Source: JAMXLO01 sp963819855
GTDB lineage: Bacteria > Pseudomonadota > Alphaproteobacteria > Acetobacterales > Acetobacteraceae
Assembly: GCA_963819855.1 (NCBI GenBank)
Contig: CAWFYC010000037.1
Coordinates: 124,001 to 188,000 of the forward strand
DNA: 64,000 nt
Reading direction: 5' to 3'
Shown: one piece after another, positions 8,906 to 16,340 of the stretch
How positions within the stretch are numbered: position 1 is the stretch's first letter
How the letters are laid out: the number at the start of each line of letters is the position of its first letter
Position numbers and translations under genes: made by a program
The notes under the pieces: generated by a model
The model's input: only the letters and a program-made list of their open reading frames with translations
Told to the model about the DNA's origin: nothing
Database searches by the model: none

Positions 8906-10569
8906 TACCCGTAGGCGAGCCGCTCGAAGCCGAACGCGTAGCCGACCTGGGCCGGCGGCGCGTTGACGCCGCCGCTGCCGCGCACGTCGACCGTGGTGCC
9001 TGGCGGCGCGTTGGCGAATTTCACGTTGACGTCGACCGCGCCTTGCTGGCCTGGCGCGCCTGGCGCCGAGCTGGGCGAGTAGAGGTTCGGCGTGATCTGC
9101 AACGGCGCGATGCCGCCGCCCCGCTCGCCCGGCAGCGCCGGCAGCGCGAGTGGTGCGAACACGCCCGGCGGCGGCGCGGTCGGCAGCCCTGGCGGCGTCG
9201 CGCCTGGCGCGGGCGGCGGCGGCAGGGCAAGCGTCGGCAGCGCACCCGATGGCGTCGGCGGCCCATACAACGGCGCCGGCGGCAGCGGCGGCGCGTTGGT
9301 GAACCAATCCCAGATCGCCTGGCCCACCGGCTTGCCGCCCACGATGTTGGTCGACGGCGTAGTGCGGCCGGTCTCCTGGCTGGCGGGTGAGTTGGGATAG
9401 TGAAGCTGCTGTTCGTGCGGGATCTGCCGCCAGAACGGCGATTCCGGCGACAGGTTCTCCGGCTTCTGGAAAGCGGCGAACCGATCCAGGCCGACCACAA
9501 TGCCGGCGATCATGGTCGCGACCGGGCCGAGCGCCAGCACCACCGCGGCGGCGGCGATTTTCGCCGCCGGTCCCCATCCGCCGATCGCGGTCGCGAACGC
9601 ATCGGCGCCGCCGGTGATCTGTGACAGGTGATCGCGCAGCTCGCGAACGCCGCCGACGATATCGCTGGCGAGCCAGTCGCGGTTTGCCGCGATCCAGCCA
9701 CGCATCTCCTGGACGATCGGCGTCAGCACCGGCGCCAGCCCGGCACCGACCTCGTTGGCGAAGCCGCCGACCGCAGTTTCGAGGCCGATCCAGGATTGGC
9801 GGAACTGCTTCAGGTTGTTGTCGTCTATTTCGGTGAACTTGTAGGCTAACCGGTCGAATTCGCCGGCCATTGCCCGCACGTCGGCCGGCGCTTCGAGCAG
9901 CAGCGGAGCGACCTCTTTCCAGCCGCGGCCGAACAATTCCGCCGCCATCGCGGCGCGCGTCGTGGTGGAAGTGGTGGCCTGGAATGACGCTGCCAGCTTG
10001 CCGAGAATCGACGCCGCGTTGCCGCTTCGCAGTTCTGTCATGGTCACGCCGATGCGCTGGAACAGCGCCAGTGCCTGTTTGTTTCGACCGCCGGCAGCGT
10101 CGCCCATGACACGGTTCAACCGGGTCATGCTGGTGTGCATGGCCTCGATATTGGTGCCTGTCATTTGCGAAACGTAGTTGAGGCGGCCGAGCGATGCCGG
10201 CGCGATGCCGATCACCTTCGCCATGCGTAAGGTTTCTTCCCGCGCGTCGGCGACATGCTTGACCAGGCTGACGATGCCCGCGAGCGAACCGACGCCGGCG
10301 AGCGCCGCCATGCCGGGCACCAGCGAGGTGATCGAGGAGGCGACGCCGCCGATGCGCGTGCGCAACGTGCCGAACGCACCGGAGACGCGGGCGACGTTGC
10401 CGTGCATCGCAGCGAGCGGACCGGCACTGCCGAGCCCGATGCGTTGCGTTGCGACGTTGGCGCGCACCGCCGCACCGGTCATGCCCTGAATGTTGCGGGT
10501 GATGGTGGCGAGCGCCGGCGATGATCGATCGAGCGTGCTGACGATCGCTTGGAACACGGGCTGCGCCAT
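8905..10569 (-). CDS. phage tail tape-measure protein
   Basis: Starting at ATG 10569 (MAQPVFQAIVSTLD) the product is 554 residues. The N-terminal half is helical and Ala/Gly-rich with hydrophobic runs (VPGMAALAGVGSLAGIVSLV and a later AAAAVVLALGPVATMIAGIV), as in tape-measure proteins that span the phage tail lumen. A Pro-rich segment follows at roughly residues 410-480, then a short Gly/Pro-rich tail. At ~550 residues it is short for the family. The neighbours are a scaffold-like protein upstream and small replication-type genes downstream; terminase, portal and baseplate genes are absent, so this is a remnant. Confidence 0.75.
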   Translation of the reverse strand: MAQPVFQAIVSTLDRSSPALATITRNIQGMTGAAVRANVATQRIGLGSAGPLAAMHGNVARVSGAFGTLRTRIGGVASSITSLVPGMAALAGVGSLAGIVSLVKHVADAREETLRMAKVIGIAPASLGRLNYVSQMTGTNIEAMHTSMTRLNRVMGDAAGGRNKQALALFQRIGVTMTELRSGNAASILGKLAASFQATTSTTTRAAMAAELFGRGWKEVAPLLLEAPADVRAMAGEFDRLAYKFTEIDDNNLKQFRQSWIGLETAVGGFANEVGAGLAPVLTPIVQEMRGWIAANRDWLASDIVGGVRELRDHLSQITGGADAFATAIGGWGPAAKIAAAAVVLALGPVATMIAGIVVGLDRFAAFQKPENLSPESPFWRQIPHEQQLHYPNSPASQETGRTTPSTNIVGGKPVGQAIWDWFTNAPPLPPAPLYGPPTPSGALPTLALPPPPAPGATPPGLPTAPPPGVFAPLALPALPGERGGGIAPLQITPNLYSPSSAPGAPGQQGAVDVNVKFANAPPGTTVDVRGSGGVNAPPAQVGYAFGFERLAYG

Positions 10570-10570
10570 C

Positions 10571-11071
10571 TCAGTGTCGCCCCCGCGCCCGGTCAGCGAT
10601 CGAGACGATGCGCGTGGCCAGATCGGCATCGGAGACCCTGGGCGCATCAAGCCCGACGCCGGTCGCCGGCCGCGCCGCCATCCGGTCGGAGAGCCGGACC
10701 GAGCCGTTCCGGCTCGCGCTAGCCGCCGCCTGGCCTAGCATCGCCAGCACCTCGTTGCGCGGCAGTGATGTGCTGAAGGCGAGATGACGTGCCAGCCGCG
10801 GGTTCGCCTGGCCGGCGCCGCTGTTGATGATCGCTTTGATCCGGCCGCGCTCGCGCATCGCCGCGGCGCGGTCCGTCACCGACATCGCGGTGTAATCGTC
10901 CTCGCCGGCCTGCGACGCGCCGGCCGCACCGCCATCGCTACCGTTGCGTCGCGCGATCGCAGCGGCAAGCGCGCCGGGCTGGCCTGGCGCGCCGGGCTCA
11001 CCTGGCGCGATCGGGATCCCGCGCCGCCTGGTCGCGGTTAGGAGGTCGGCGAGTGTGTTGCGCAGGCTCAT
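10571..11071 (-). CDS. phage head scaffold/prohead-protease C-terminus-like protein
   Basis: The 166-residue product starts at ATG 11071, overlapping the previous stop (ATGA). The middle (RERGRIKAIINSGAGQANPR, then ARHLAFSTSLPRNEVLAML) resembles the linker found C-terminal to S49-type prohead proteases or scaffold proteins, but no protease domain is present. Near the N-terminus is a short collagen-like Gly-X-Y run (GEPGAPGQPGA). It is probably a scaffold-like head assembly protein. Function is inferred from this resemblance and from the capsid gene two genes upstream. Confidence 0.5.
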   Translation of the reverse strand: MSLRNTLADLLTATRRRGIPIAPGEPGAPGQPGALAAAIARRNGSDGGAAGASQAGEDDYTAMSVTDRAAAMRERGRIKAIINSGAGQANPRLARHLAFSTSLPRNEVLAMLGQAAASASRNGSVRLSDRMAARPATGVGLDAPRVSDADLATRIVSIADRARGRH

Positions 11072-11427
11072 GATGGGTGCGCCTCCGCTCGCACGTCGAC
11101 CTCGACCTCAGAAGTGATTTGCAGTGCGTGCTCGACCACGCGACGGCGCCATTGCCGGGCACGGGCCATCGCTTCCTCCAACGGCACACGCTCGATGTTG
11201 GTCCAGTGCGATTTGAGCATCGTGGCTACGCCGGCGATGGCACCGTGGATCAGGACCGCCGATCCGATTCTGGCGTCACGCAGATATTCGGCGAACAGGT
11301 CGGCGTGGCGCTCCCAGTCGCCATTCCACGGCTGCACCGATTGCAGGCTGAGCGGGAAGAACTCGACGCTGCCGGCGTGGCGATCGCCGCCATCGACGGC
11401 GCTGCGGATGCGAGCGGACTTTGCCAT
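11068..11427 (-). CDS. conserved phage protein of unknown function
   Basis: This 119-residue protein is mostly helical with a hydrophobic middle segment (IGSAVLIHGAIAGVATML). It sits between the major capsid gene (40-base gap) and the scaffold-like gene (ATGA overlap). Position suggests a head-completion or structural role. I do not recognise a family. Confidence 0.55.
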   Translation of the reverse strand: MAKSARIRSAVDGGDRHAGSVEFFPLSLQSVQPWNGDWERHADLFAEYLRDARIGSAVLIHGAIAGVATMLKSHWTNIERVPLEEAMARARQWRRRVVEHALQITSEVEVDVRAEAHPS

Positions 11428-11466
11428 GTCGTCTCCTATGGCTGATCGTTGCGTGATGCCGCGCGG

Positions 11467-12528
11467 TCAGATCACCCTGGCGGAGAGGCACGCGTTGACC
11501 CGCGCCGGGATCAACAGCGGCGCCGATTGCATCATCAACATGCGCGCGGCGGGATCCTGCTCAACCCAACTTTTCGGAGCGAAGGCCATCGCGCCATAGC
11601 CGAAGCCGGGATCGATGATCGCGCCGAATGCGCGTACGCCCTGCATTTCGGAGGAACCGACCAGGACGGTTCCATCAGTCAGGATCGGCGTTGAAATATC
11701 CGTTACGGGATCGACATACCAATCGTTATAGAGCCAGAGCTGAAAGAACCCCCAGTTGCCTTTGTAGACCGCGCCCGTCTTTATTCCGCCGCCGAGATTG
11801 ATCAGACTGTCACCGGCGCGCGGAAACCAAATTGATTCGCGCACCCGCGGGTCGCGGACGAAGCCGTTCCAGGCCGACTTGGTGAACACCACGACGTCGC
11901 ACACGGCGCCGGATTTTTCGAGGATCGACGTCGACCATGTTTCCAAATCTTCCGCCGGCGATACGGTGCCGGGCGAGTTCGGTGTGCCGATATGCGCGGC
12001 CGACCAGGTGCTGGCGCCGCCGGCGGCGGTCAGATCGATCGTCAGGGACGCATCGCGTCCGAAATCGACCAGAGAGGTTGGATAGCCTTCGCCACTGATC
12101 GTTGCCTTGCCGGTGGCCAGCTCCTCGCCCGCCATCACCTCGAGGCGGCGGGTGATCATCTGGACCTGGTCCTCCAGCTCGAACGCGATGTTGGCCATCT
12201 CGCGTTCTGGCGCGCTCAGGCTGCCGCCGATGCGCTCGCCGATCGCGCGCATCACCGGCCGGAACGGATCGAGTTGGCGCTTGTCCTTGACGTAAGGCGG
12301 CGTGAACGTCGAGGTGGCGATGCCGCGACTTTCCACCGGCTTCCCTTGCATGAGCGGACTGACGAACGGCGCGATGCGCCGCTTGCCGGCGTCGACGTCG
12401 ATCGCAATCGTCTCGGTGTCGAACTCGACAGTGTTCGGGTAGAACGTGGCCTGCAGGAAGGTGGCGGGAAGTTTCAGGTTCCGCACCACCGCGGCCAATG
12501 TCACGGTGTCGTAGATGCCAAGCGTCAT
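11467..12528 (-). CDS. phage major capsid protein (lambda gpE-like)
   Basis: The 353-residue product fits the lambda-E-type major capsid family in length and layout. The N-terminal segment VEFDTETIAIDVDAGKRRIA and the APFVSPLMQGKP stretch, then a long E-loop/helical region, lead to a C-terminal domain with MQGVRAFGAIIDPGFGYGAM. This subunit would build the icosahedral head. No frameshift is seen. It is followed by small structural genes in the same direction. The assignment rests on these motifs read by eye. Confidence 0.8.
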   Translation of the reverse strand: MTLGIYDTVTLAAVVRNLKLPATFLQATFYPNTVEFDTETIAIDVDAGKRRIAPFVSPLMQGKPVESRGIATSTFTPPYVKDKRQLDPFRPVMRAIGERIGGSLSAPEREMANIAFELEDQVQMITRRLEVMAGEELATGKATISGEGYPTSLVDFGRDASLTIDLTAAGGASTWSAAHIGTPNSPGTVSPAEDLETWSTSILEKSGAVCDVVVFTKSAWNGFVRDPRVRESIWFPRAGDSLINLGGGIKTGAVYKGNWGFFQLWLYNDWYVDPVTDISTPILTDGTVLVGSSEMQGVRAFGAIIDPGFGYGAMAFAPKSWVEQDPAARMLMMQSAPLLIPARVNACLSARVI

Positions 12529-12558
12529 GGAAACGGCTTCCTTTCGTTTGAACGGTGT

Positions 12559-12972
12559 TCAGTGCGACGCCGCCGAACCGGCTGATTCCGGCGCGCGATC
12601 TGGCAATAATTCGCCGCCCGGCGCTGCTGCGATCGCGAGCGCGGCCTCAAAGATCGATGGCGAGGTGTCCTCGACCGCCGCGACTGCCATGCGGCGGTTC
12701 CGCCGCATCGGGCATTCTTCCTTCAAAGCCTCACGATCGGCCCAGCGGTCCAACTCGGTGCGATCGTATAGCGGCACTATGCCGAGGTAGCGGCATGTCG
12801 GGCCGCGTCCCGCAGCGCGCCAGTTGCGCATCGTCTTGTCCTCGACCGGGAGGCCATGCACGTCGCGGAGGTAGGACGCTGCCTTGTCGCTGCGCATGCG
12901 CGGCGGGTAAGTCGGGTCTGGTGCCGTCTTCACTTGGGCGGTCGCGGCGACCGCAACGGGGTCGGGTGTCAT
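12559..12972 (-). CDS. helix-turn-helix (MerR/excisionase-like) phage DNA-binding protein
   Basis: The product is 137 residues. Residues ~25-75 (SDKAASYLRDVHGLPVEDKT, NWRAAGRGP, then YDRTELDRWA) match the layout of excisionase/AlpA winged-helix proteins: helix, wing, and the typical Asp/Glu-Leu-x-x-Trp ending. The C-terminal half is Ala/Pro-rich and probably disordered. It lies first in the phage operon, 30 bases before the capsid gene. Upstream are an 8-bp inverted repeat touching its Shine-Dalgarno (12981-13004) and a cluster of GCCGAA repeats (13045-13085), which could be its own operator. Confidence 0.6.
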   Translation of the reverse strand: MTPDPVAVAATAQVKTAPDPTYPPRMRSDKAASYLRDVHGLPVEDKTMRNWRAAGRGPTCRYLGIVPLYDRTELDRWADREALKEECPMRRNRRMAVAAVEDTSPSIFEAALAIAAAPGGELLPDRAPESAGSAASH

Positions 12973-12980
12973 CTGGTCCT

Positions 12981-13004
12981 CTGCTGCGTTGTGTGGCGCA
13001 GCAG
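12981..13004 (-). promoter_or_regulatory. 8-bp inverted repeat adjoining the ribosome binding site of the phage HTH gene
   Basis: CTGCTGCG (12981-12988) and CGCAGCAG (12997-13004) pair perfectly around an 8-base loop. On the minus strand the stem ends directly at the AGAGGA ribosome binding site, 8 bases before the ATG at 12972. It could be an operator or an RNA hairpin controlling translation. Confidence 0.35.
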
Positions 13005-13044
13005 CGGATTAGTCCCGCGAGGCGGACCCTTTCAAAATAATCAA

Positions 13045-13085
13045 TTCGGCAGGCCGAACTTCATTGCCGAATTTGGTTGGCCGAA
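13045..13085 (-). promoter_or_regulatory. cluster of GCCGAA repeats, possible operator
   Basis: A perfect palindrome TTCGGC-AG-GCCGAA (13045-13058) is followed by two more GCCGAA copies at 13066-13071 and 13080-13085, spaced 13-14 bases. The block lies in an AT-richer gap 73-113 bases upstream of the phage HTH start. The spacing is compatible with repeated protein binding on the DNA. No protein is known to bind it; this is inference from the repeat pattern. Confidence 0.4.
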
Positions 13086-13236
13086 TAAGCGAGCCGCGCC
13101 CGAGATGCCGTGGCGCGGAGGCCTGCGAGCGGTCAGCACAACCGCCGGAAAAGGTGGCTGGCGCCCCGGCGACTGTCCCCTGCCTGTCCTGGGTTGATCG
13201 GCCTCGCCATGCTATCCCGTAAGCTATTGATAACAC

Positions 13237-13312
13237 TGGCGTCCCGTACGGGATTCGAACCCGTGTTACCAACGTGAAAGGCTGGTGTCCTAGGCCTCTA
13301 GACGAACGGGAC
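13237..13312 (-). tRNA. tRNA-Glu (anticodon TTC)
   Basis: Read on the minus strand, the acceptor stem GTCCCGT (13312-13306) pairs with ACGGGAC (13247-13241). The discriminator G at 13240 and an encoded CCA (13239-13237) follow. The anticodon stem CCAGC/GTTGG encloses the loop CTTTCAC with anticodon TTC. The T-loop GGGTTCGAATCCC is canonical. Its 3' end faces the prophage remnant, consistent with use as a phage integration site, but no second copy of the 3' end was found in the window. Confidence 0.95.
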
Positions 13313-13351
13313 AGCAGGGCCGGCGGTGGGTAGCGGAGGGGCACCCCAGGG

Positions 13352-15121
13352 TCAAGCCATCGCCATATCAGTGATGAAGAACCCCGGACTCACCGCACCG
13401 TTCCATTCCTCGGCGCGCAGATGACCGGCGAGATGCAGCGGCATTCCGTTCCCTACCAGCAACGTCTCTGCCAGTGCGCCATCCCGCGCGCGAAACAGCA
13501 TCGCCTTCAGGCGCGGCCCGCCTCCTTCACCTTGGACGAACGCACGGATGGCGGTGCCTTCGCGGCCGACGCGGTCGGCACGCATCACACGCGCGCGCTG
13601 CAATACCAGGATCGGCTCTTCGTTGCCGGCACCGAACGGTGCCAGTCGCGCAAGCTGATATGCCAGTTCCGTACTGGCGCCGGGCACCGCGAGCGTGCCC
13701 TCGACCGACAGATCGGCCGCCGCAGGCAGCAACCCCGCGGCGGCGAGGCGCTCGTCGAGGAAGGCGTGGAACTCCGGCAGCCGATCTGGCACGAGCGAAA
13801 ATCCTGCCGCCATCGGATGACCGCCGCCGGTCTTAAGAATACCGGCTTGGCGTGCCGCGATCACCGCCGCCCCCAGATCCAGCCCGGCCACCGAACGGCC
13901 CGATCCCTTCGCCAGACCATCGGCTATACCGGCGACACAGGCCGGACGATTGAAGCGTTCCTTGATGCGTCCGGCAACGATGCCGACCACGCCAGGATGC
14001 CAGGCCGGACCGCTGACCACCAACGCCGCATGCCCCTGCCCTGCCTGTGTCTCGGCGGCACGCAGCGCATCGTCCAGCATCGCCGCCTCGACCTCCTGGC
14101 GCTGGCGGTTGACCGCATCGAGCGTGGCCGCGAGCGAGGCCGCTTCCACGGCATCCTCGCACAGCAACAGACGCAGGCCGAGGTCGGCTTCAGCGATCCG
14201 CCCCGCCGCGTTGATGCGCGGGCCGAGCGCGTAGCCACAGGTACCCGCGGTCGGCCGGTCGCGGGACTGCGCCACATCGAGCAGTGCAGCAACGCCGGGC
14301 CGTGCGCGCCGCGCCATCACCTTCAGACCCTGGCAGACCAGTGCACGATTGACGCCGGTGAGCGGCATCACGTCGCACACGGTGGCCAGCGCAACGAGGT
14401 CGAGCAGACCGATCAGGTCCGGCTCCTTACGGGCGTTGAAAAAACCCTGGCGGCGCAGCGTGCGCACTGTTGCTACAGCGGTCAGGAACGCCACCGCGGC
14501 AGCGCACAGCAATGACAGGCCGGACGTGCAGTCCAGCCGGTTCGGATTGACCGTGGCAACGATCGCCGGCGGAGGGCCTTCCGCCTTGTGATGGTCCAGC
14601 ACCACGATGTCGGCGTCGCCGGCGATGAAGCTCAGTGCCTCGGCCGCCGCAGTGCCGCAATCGACGCAGACGATCAGGCTCGCGCCGCGGATCACCAGCG
14701 AATGCAGCGCAGGACCGTTGGGGCCGTAGCCTTCCATCATGCGGTCCGGCACGTGATGCAGCACCTCGCAGCCGAGATGACGCAGCAGCGTCACCATCAG
14801 CGCAGCACTGCACGCGCCATCCACATCGTAGTCGCCGAACACACCGACCATCTCGCGGTGCTGCACCGCATGCGCCAGACGGTCGGCGGCGACATCCATG
14901 TCGATCAGTACCGAAGGATCGGGCAGCAACGCGCGCAGCGTGGGGTCGAGGAAGTGGCACGCCGCATCCATGTCGATGCCACGCGCGGCGAGCAGACGGC
15001 CGACGATCTCGGGCAGGCCCATGCGTTGGGAGATGCCGAGACCGATGCGGTCCTCACCAGTGCGCCAAACCCAGCGCCGTCCACTCAGGCTGCGGGCGAC
15101 GCCGAGGACGCAGTCACTCAT
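13352..15121 (-). CDS. recJ: single-stranded-DNA-specific exonuclease RecJ
   Basis: The 589-residue product (ATG at 15121) degrades single-stranded DNA 5' to 3' in recombination and mismatch repair. DHH-family motifs are present in order: GDYDVDGACSAAL (metal site), CVDCGTAA, VLDHHKAEGP (DHH) and GPRINAAGR, followed by the DHHA1 region with GGGHPMAAGFS and a C-terminal OB-like domain. Length is normal. It lies downstream of glpX on the same strand, an order commonly seen in alphaproteobacteria. The gap between the two holds a large inverted repeat. Upstream in-frame ATG codons exist but fall within that repeat. Confidence 0.95.
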   Translation of the reverse strand: MSDCVLGVARSLSGRRWVWRTGEDRIGLGISQRMGLPEIVGRLLAARGIDMDAACHFLDPTLRALLPDPSVLIDMDVAADRLAHAVQHREMVGVFGDYDVDGACSAALMVTLLRHLGCEVLHHVPDRMMEGYGPNGPALHSLVIRGASLIVCVDCGTAAAEALSFIAGDADIVVLDHHKAEGPPPAIVATVNPNRLDCTSGLSLLCAAAVAFLTAVATVRTLRRQGFFNARKEPDLIGLLDLVALATVCDVMPLTGVNRALVCQGLKVMARRARPGVAALLDVAQSRDRPTAGTCGYALGPRINAAGRIAEADLGLRLLLCEDAVEAASLAATLDAVNRQRQEVEAAMLDDALRAAETQAGQGHAALVVSGPAWHPGVVGIVAGRIKERFNRPACVAGIADGLAKGSGRSVAGLDLGAAVIAARQAGILKTGGGHPMAAGFSLVPDRLPEFHAFLDERLAAAGLLPAAADLSVEGTLAVPGASTELAYQLARLAPFGAGNEEPILVLQRARVMRADRVGREGTAIRAFVQGEGGGPRLKAMLFRARDGALAETLLVGNGMPLHLAGHLRAEEWNGAVSPGFFITDMAMA

Positions 15122-15130
15122 GAAGATGCA

Positions 15131-15214
15131 ACCACGGATGAACACAGATGAACACGGATGTCGCTACGACACGCCGGTGAGCCATATCCGTGTTCATCCG
15201 TGTTCATCCGTGGT
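15131..15214. repeat. 29-bp-arm inverted repeat between glpX and recJ
   Basis: Left arm 15131-15159 and right arm 15186-15214 are reverse complements with one mismatch, around a 26-base loop. Each arm is itself made of near-identical CACGGATGAA units (10-base periodicity). The 84-base hairpin would form in the glpX-recJ transcript 10 bases upstream of the recJ start. It may attenuate or process the message, or simply be a dispersed repeat. Confidence 0.85.
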
Positions 15215-15223
15215 TTCAATTCT

Positions 15224-16216
15224 TCAGTTCTTCACCCAGGTCTTGGTCTGGAAGTTGTGGTGCGCCTCGACGAACCGCACGGTGCCGGACTTGCTGCGCA
15301 TCACCATCGAATGCGTGATCGCGCCGTGGCCGAAGCGCTTCACGCCGCGCAGCATGGTGCCCGACGTGACGCCGGTGCAGGCGAACATCACGTCGCCCTT
15401 CGCCATCTCCTCCAGCGTGAACTTCCGCTTCGGATCGTTGTGTCCCATGTCGCGCACGCGTTGCACCTGTTCGTCGTTCTCGAACATCAGCCGTCCCTGC
15501 ATCTGCCCGCCGATACAGCGCAGGGCCGCGGCGGCCAGGACCCCTTCGGGGGCACCGCCGGAGCCAAGATAGATGTCGATCTCCGAGTCGGGTGTAGCGG
15601 TGGCAACGACGCCGGTGATGTCGCCGTCGCTGATCAGCATGATGCGCGCACCGGCCTCGCGCGTCTTGGCGATCAGCTCCTTGTGGCGGTCGCGGTCGAG
15701 GATGCAGGCCATCAGATCGGACACCTCGCAGTTTTTCGCCCGCGCGAGTTCGCGCAGGTTCTTGCCCACCGGCGCGTCGAGATCGACCACACCGTCCGGC
15801 AGGCCGCCGCCGATCGCGATCTTGTCCATGTAGATGTCGGGCGCGTGCAGGAAGTTGCCGTGCTCGGCCAGTGCCACGACGGCGAGCGCGCTGGGGCCGC
15901 CCTTGGAGGTGAGCGTGGTGCCCTCCAGCGGATCGACGGCGATGTCCATCGGCGGGCCGCCGGCGCCGACCTTCTCGCCGATATACAGCATCGGCGCTTC
16001 GTCCATTTCGCCTTCGCCGATCACCACGGTGCCGGCGATCGCGACGGTGTCGAACGCCTTGCGCATGGCCTCGACGGCGGCGCCGTCGGCCTCGTTCTTC
16101 TTGCCGAGGCCGATCCAGCGAGAGGCCGCAAGGGCGGCTGCCTCGGTGACGCGCACCAGTTCGAGGGCAAGGTTGCGATCGGTGACGTCGCCGGGTTGCA
16201 GCGTATGGTCGGTCAT
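15224..16216 (-). CDS. glpX: class II fructose-1,6-bisphosphatase GlpX
   Basis: At 330 residues (ATG 16216 with a GGAGG site just upstream) this is a typical GlpX. It hydrolyses fructose-1,6-bisphosphate (in some relatives also sedoheptulose-1,7-bisphosphate) in gluconeogenesis or the Calvin cycle. Metal and substrate motifs are VIGEGEMDEAPM, DIAVDPLEGTT and LISDGDITG. A CTGVTSGTMLRGV segment near the C-terminus is characteristic. No stop or shift is seen. The reading frame extends upstream of 16216, but the Shine-Dalgarno decides the start. It is followed by recJ after the inverted repeat. Confidence 0.95.
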   Translation of the reverse strand: MTDHTLQPGDVTDRNLALELVRVTEAAALAASRWIGLGKKNEADGAAVEAMRKAFDTVAIAGTVVIGEGEMDEAPMLYIGEKVGAGGPPMDIAVDPLEGTTLTSKGGPSALAVVALAEHGNFLHAPDIYMDKIAIGGGLPDGVVDLDAPVGKNLRELARAKNCEVSDLMACILDRDRHKELIAKTREAGARIMLISDGDITGVVATATPDSEIDIYLGSGGAPEGVLAAAALRCIGGQMQGRLMFENDEQVQRVRDMGHNDPKRKFTLEEMAKGDVMFACTGVTSGTMLRGVKRFGHGAITHSMVMRSKSGTVRFVEAHHNFQTKTWVKN

Positions 16217-16340
16217 GGTGCGTTCCTCCGGGCGTGTGGCATTGCCTGAAAGAGTAGCAGGTTGTGATGCGGCGGCCCAACGGGCTTGCGGCGTATCAAG
16301 GTCGGCCATCGCAATATGCAGGGAAAGCAGCAAGCGCCGT

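Noticed and set aside
12970..13240. Integrase or excisionase remnant between the HTH gene and the tRNA
   Set aside because: No integrase motifs in any frame; only repeats and a hairpin are visible.
13237..13312. tRNA-Glu 3' end as a proven phage attachment site
   Set aside because: Location fits, but no second copy of the tRNA end and no integrase were found in the window, so att sites are not claimed.
13421..14515. 364-residue open frame opposite recJ
   Set aside because: Shadow of recJ with no family features.
15131..15214. CRISPR-like reading of the CACGGATGAA repeats
   Set aside because: The units are only 10 bases apart in an inverted arrangement with no spacers; it is a hairpin, not an array.
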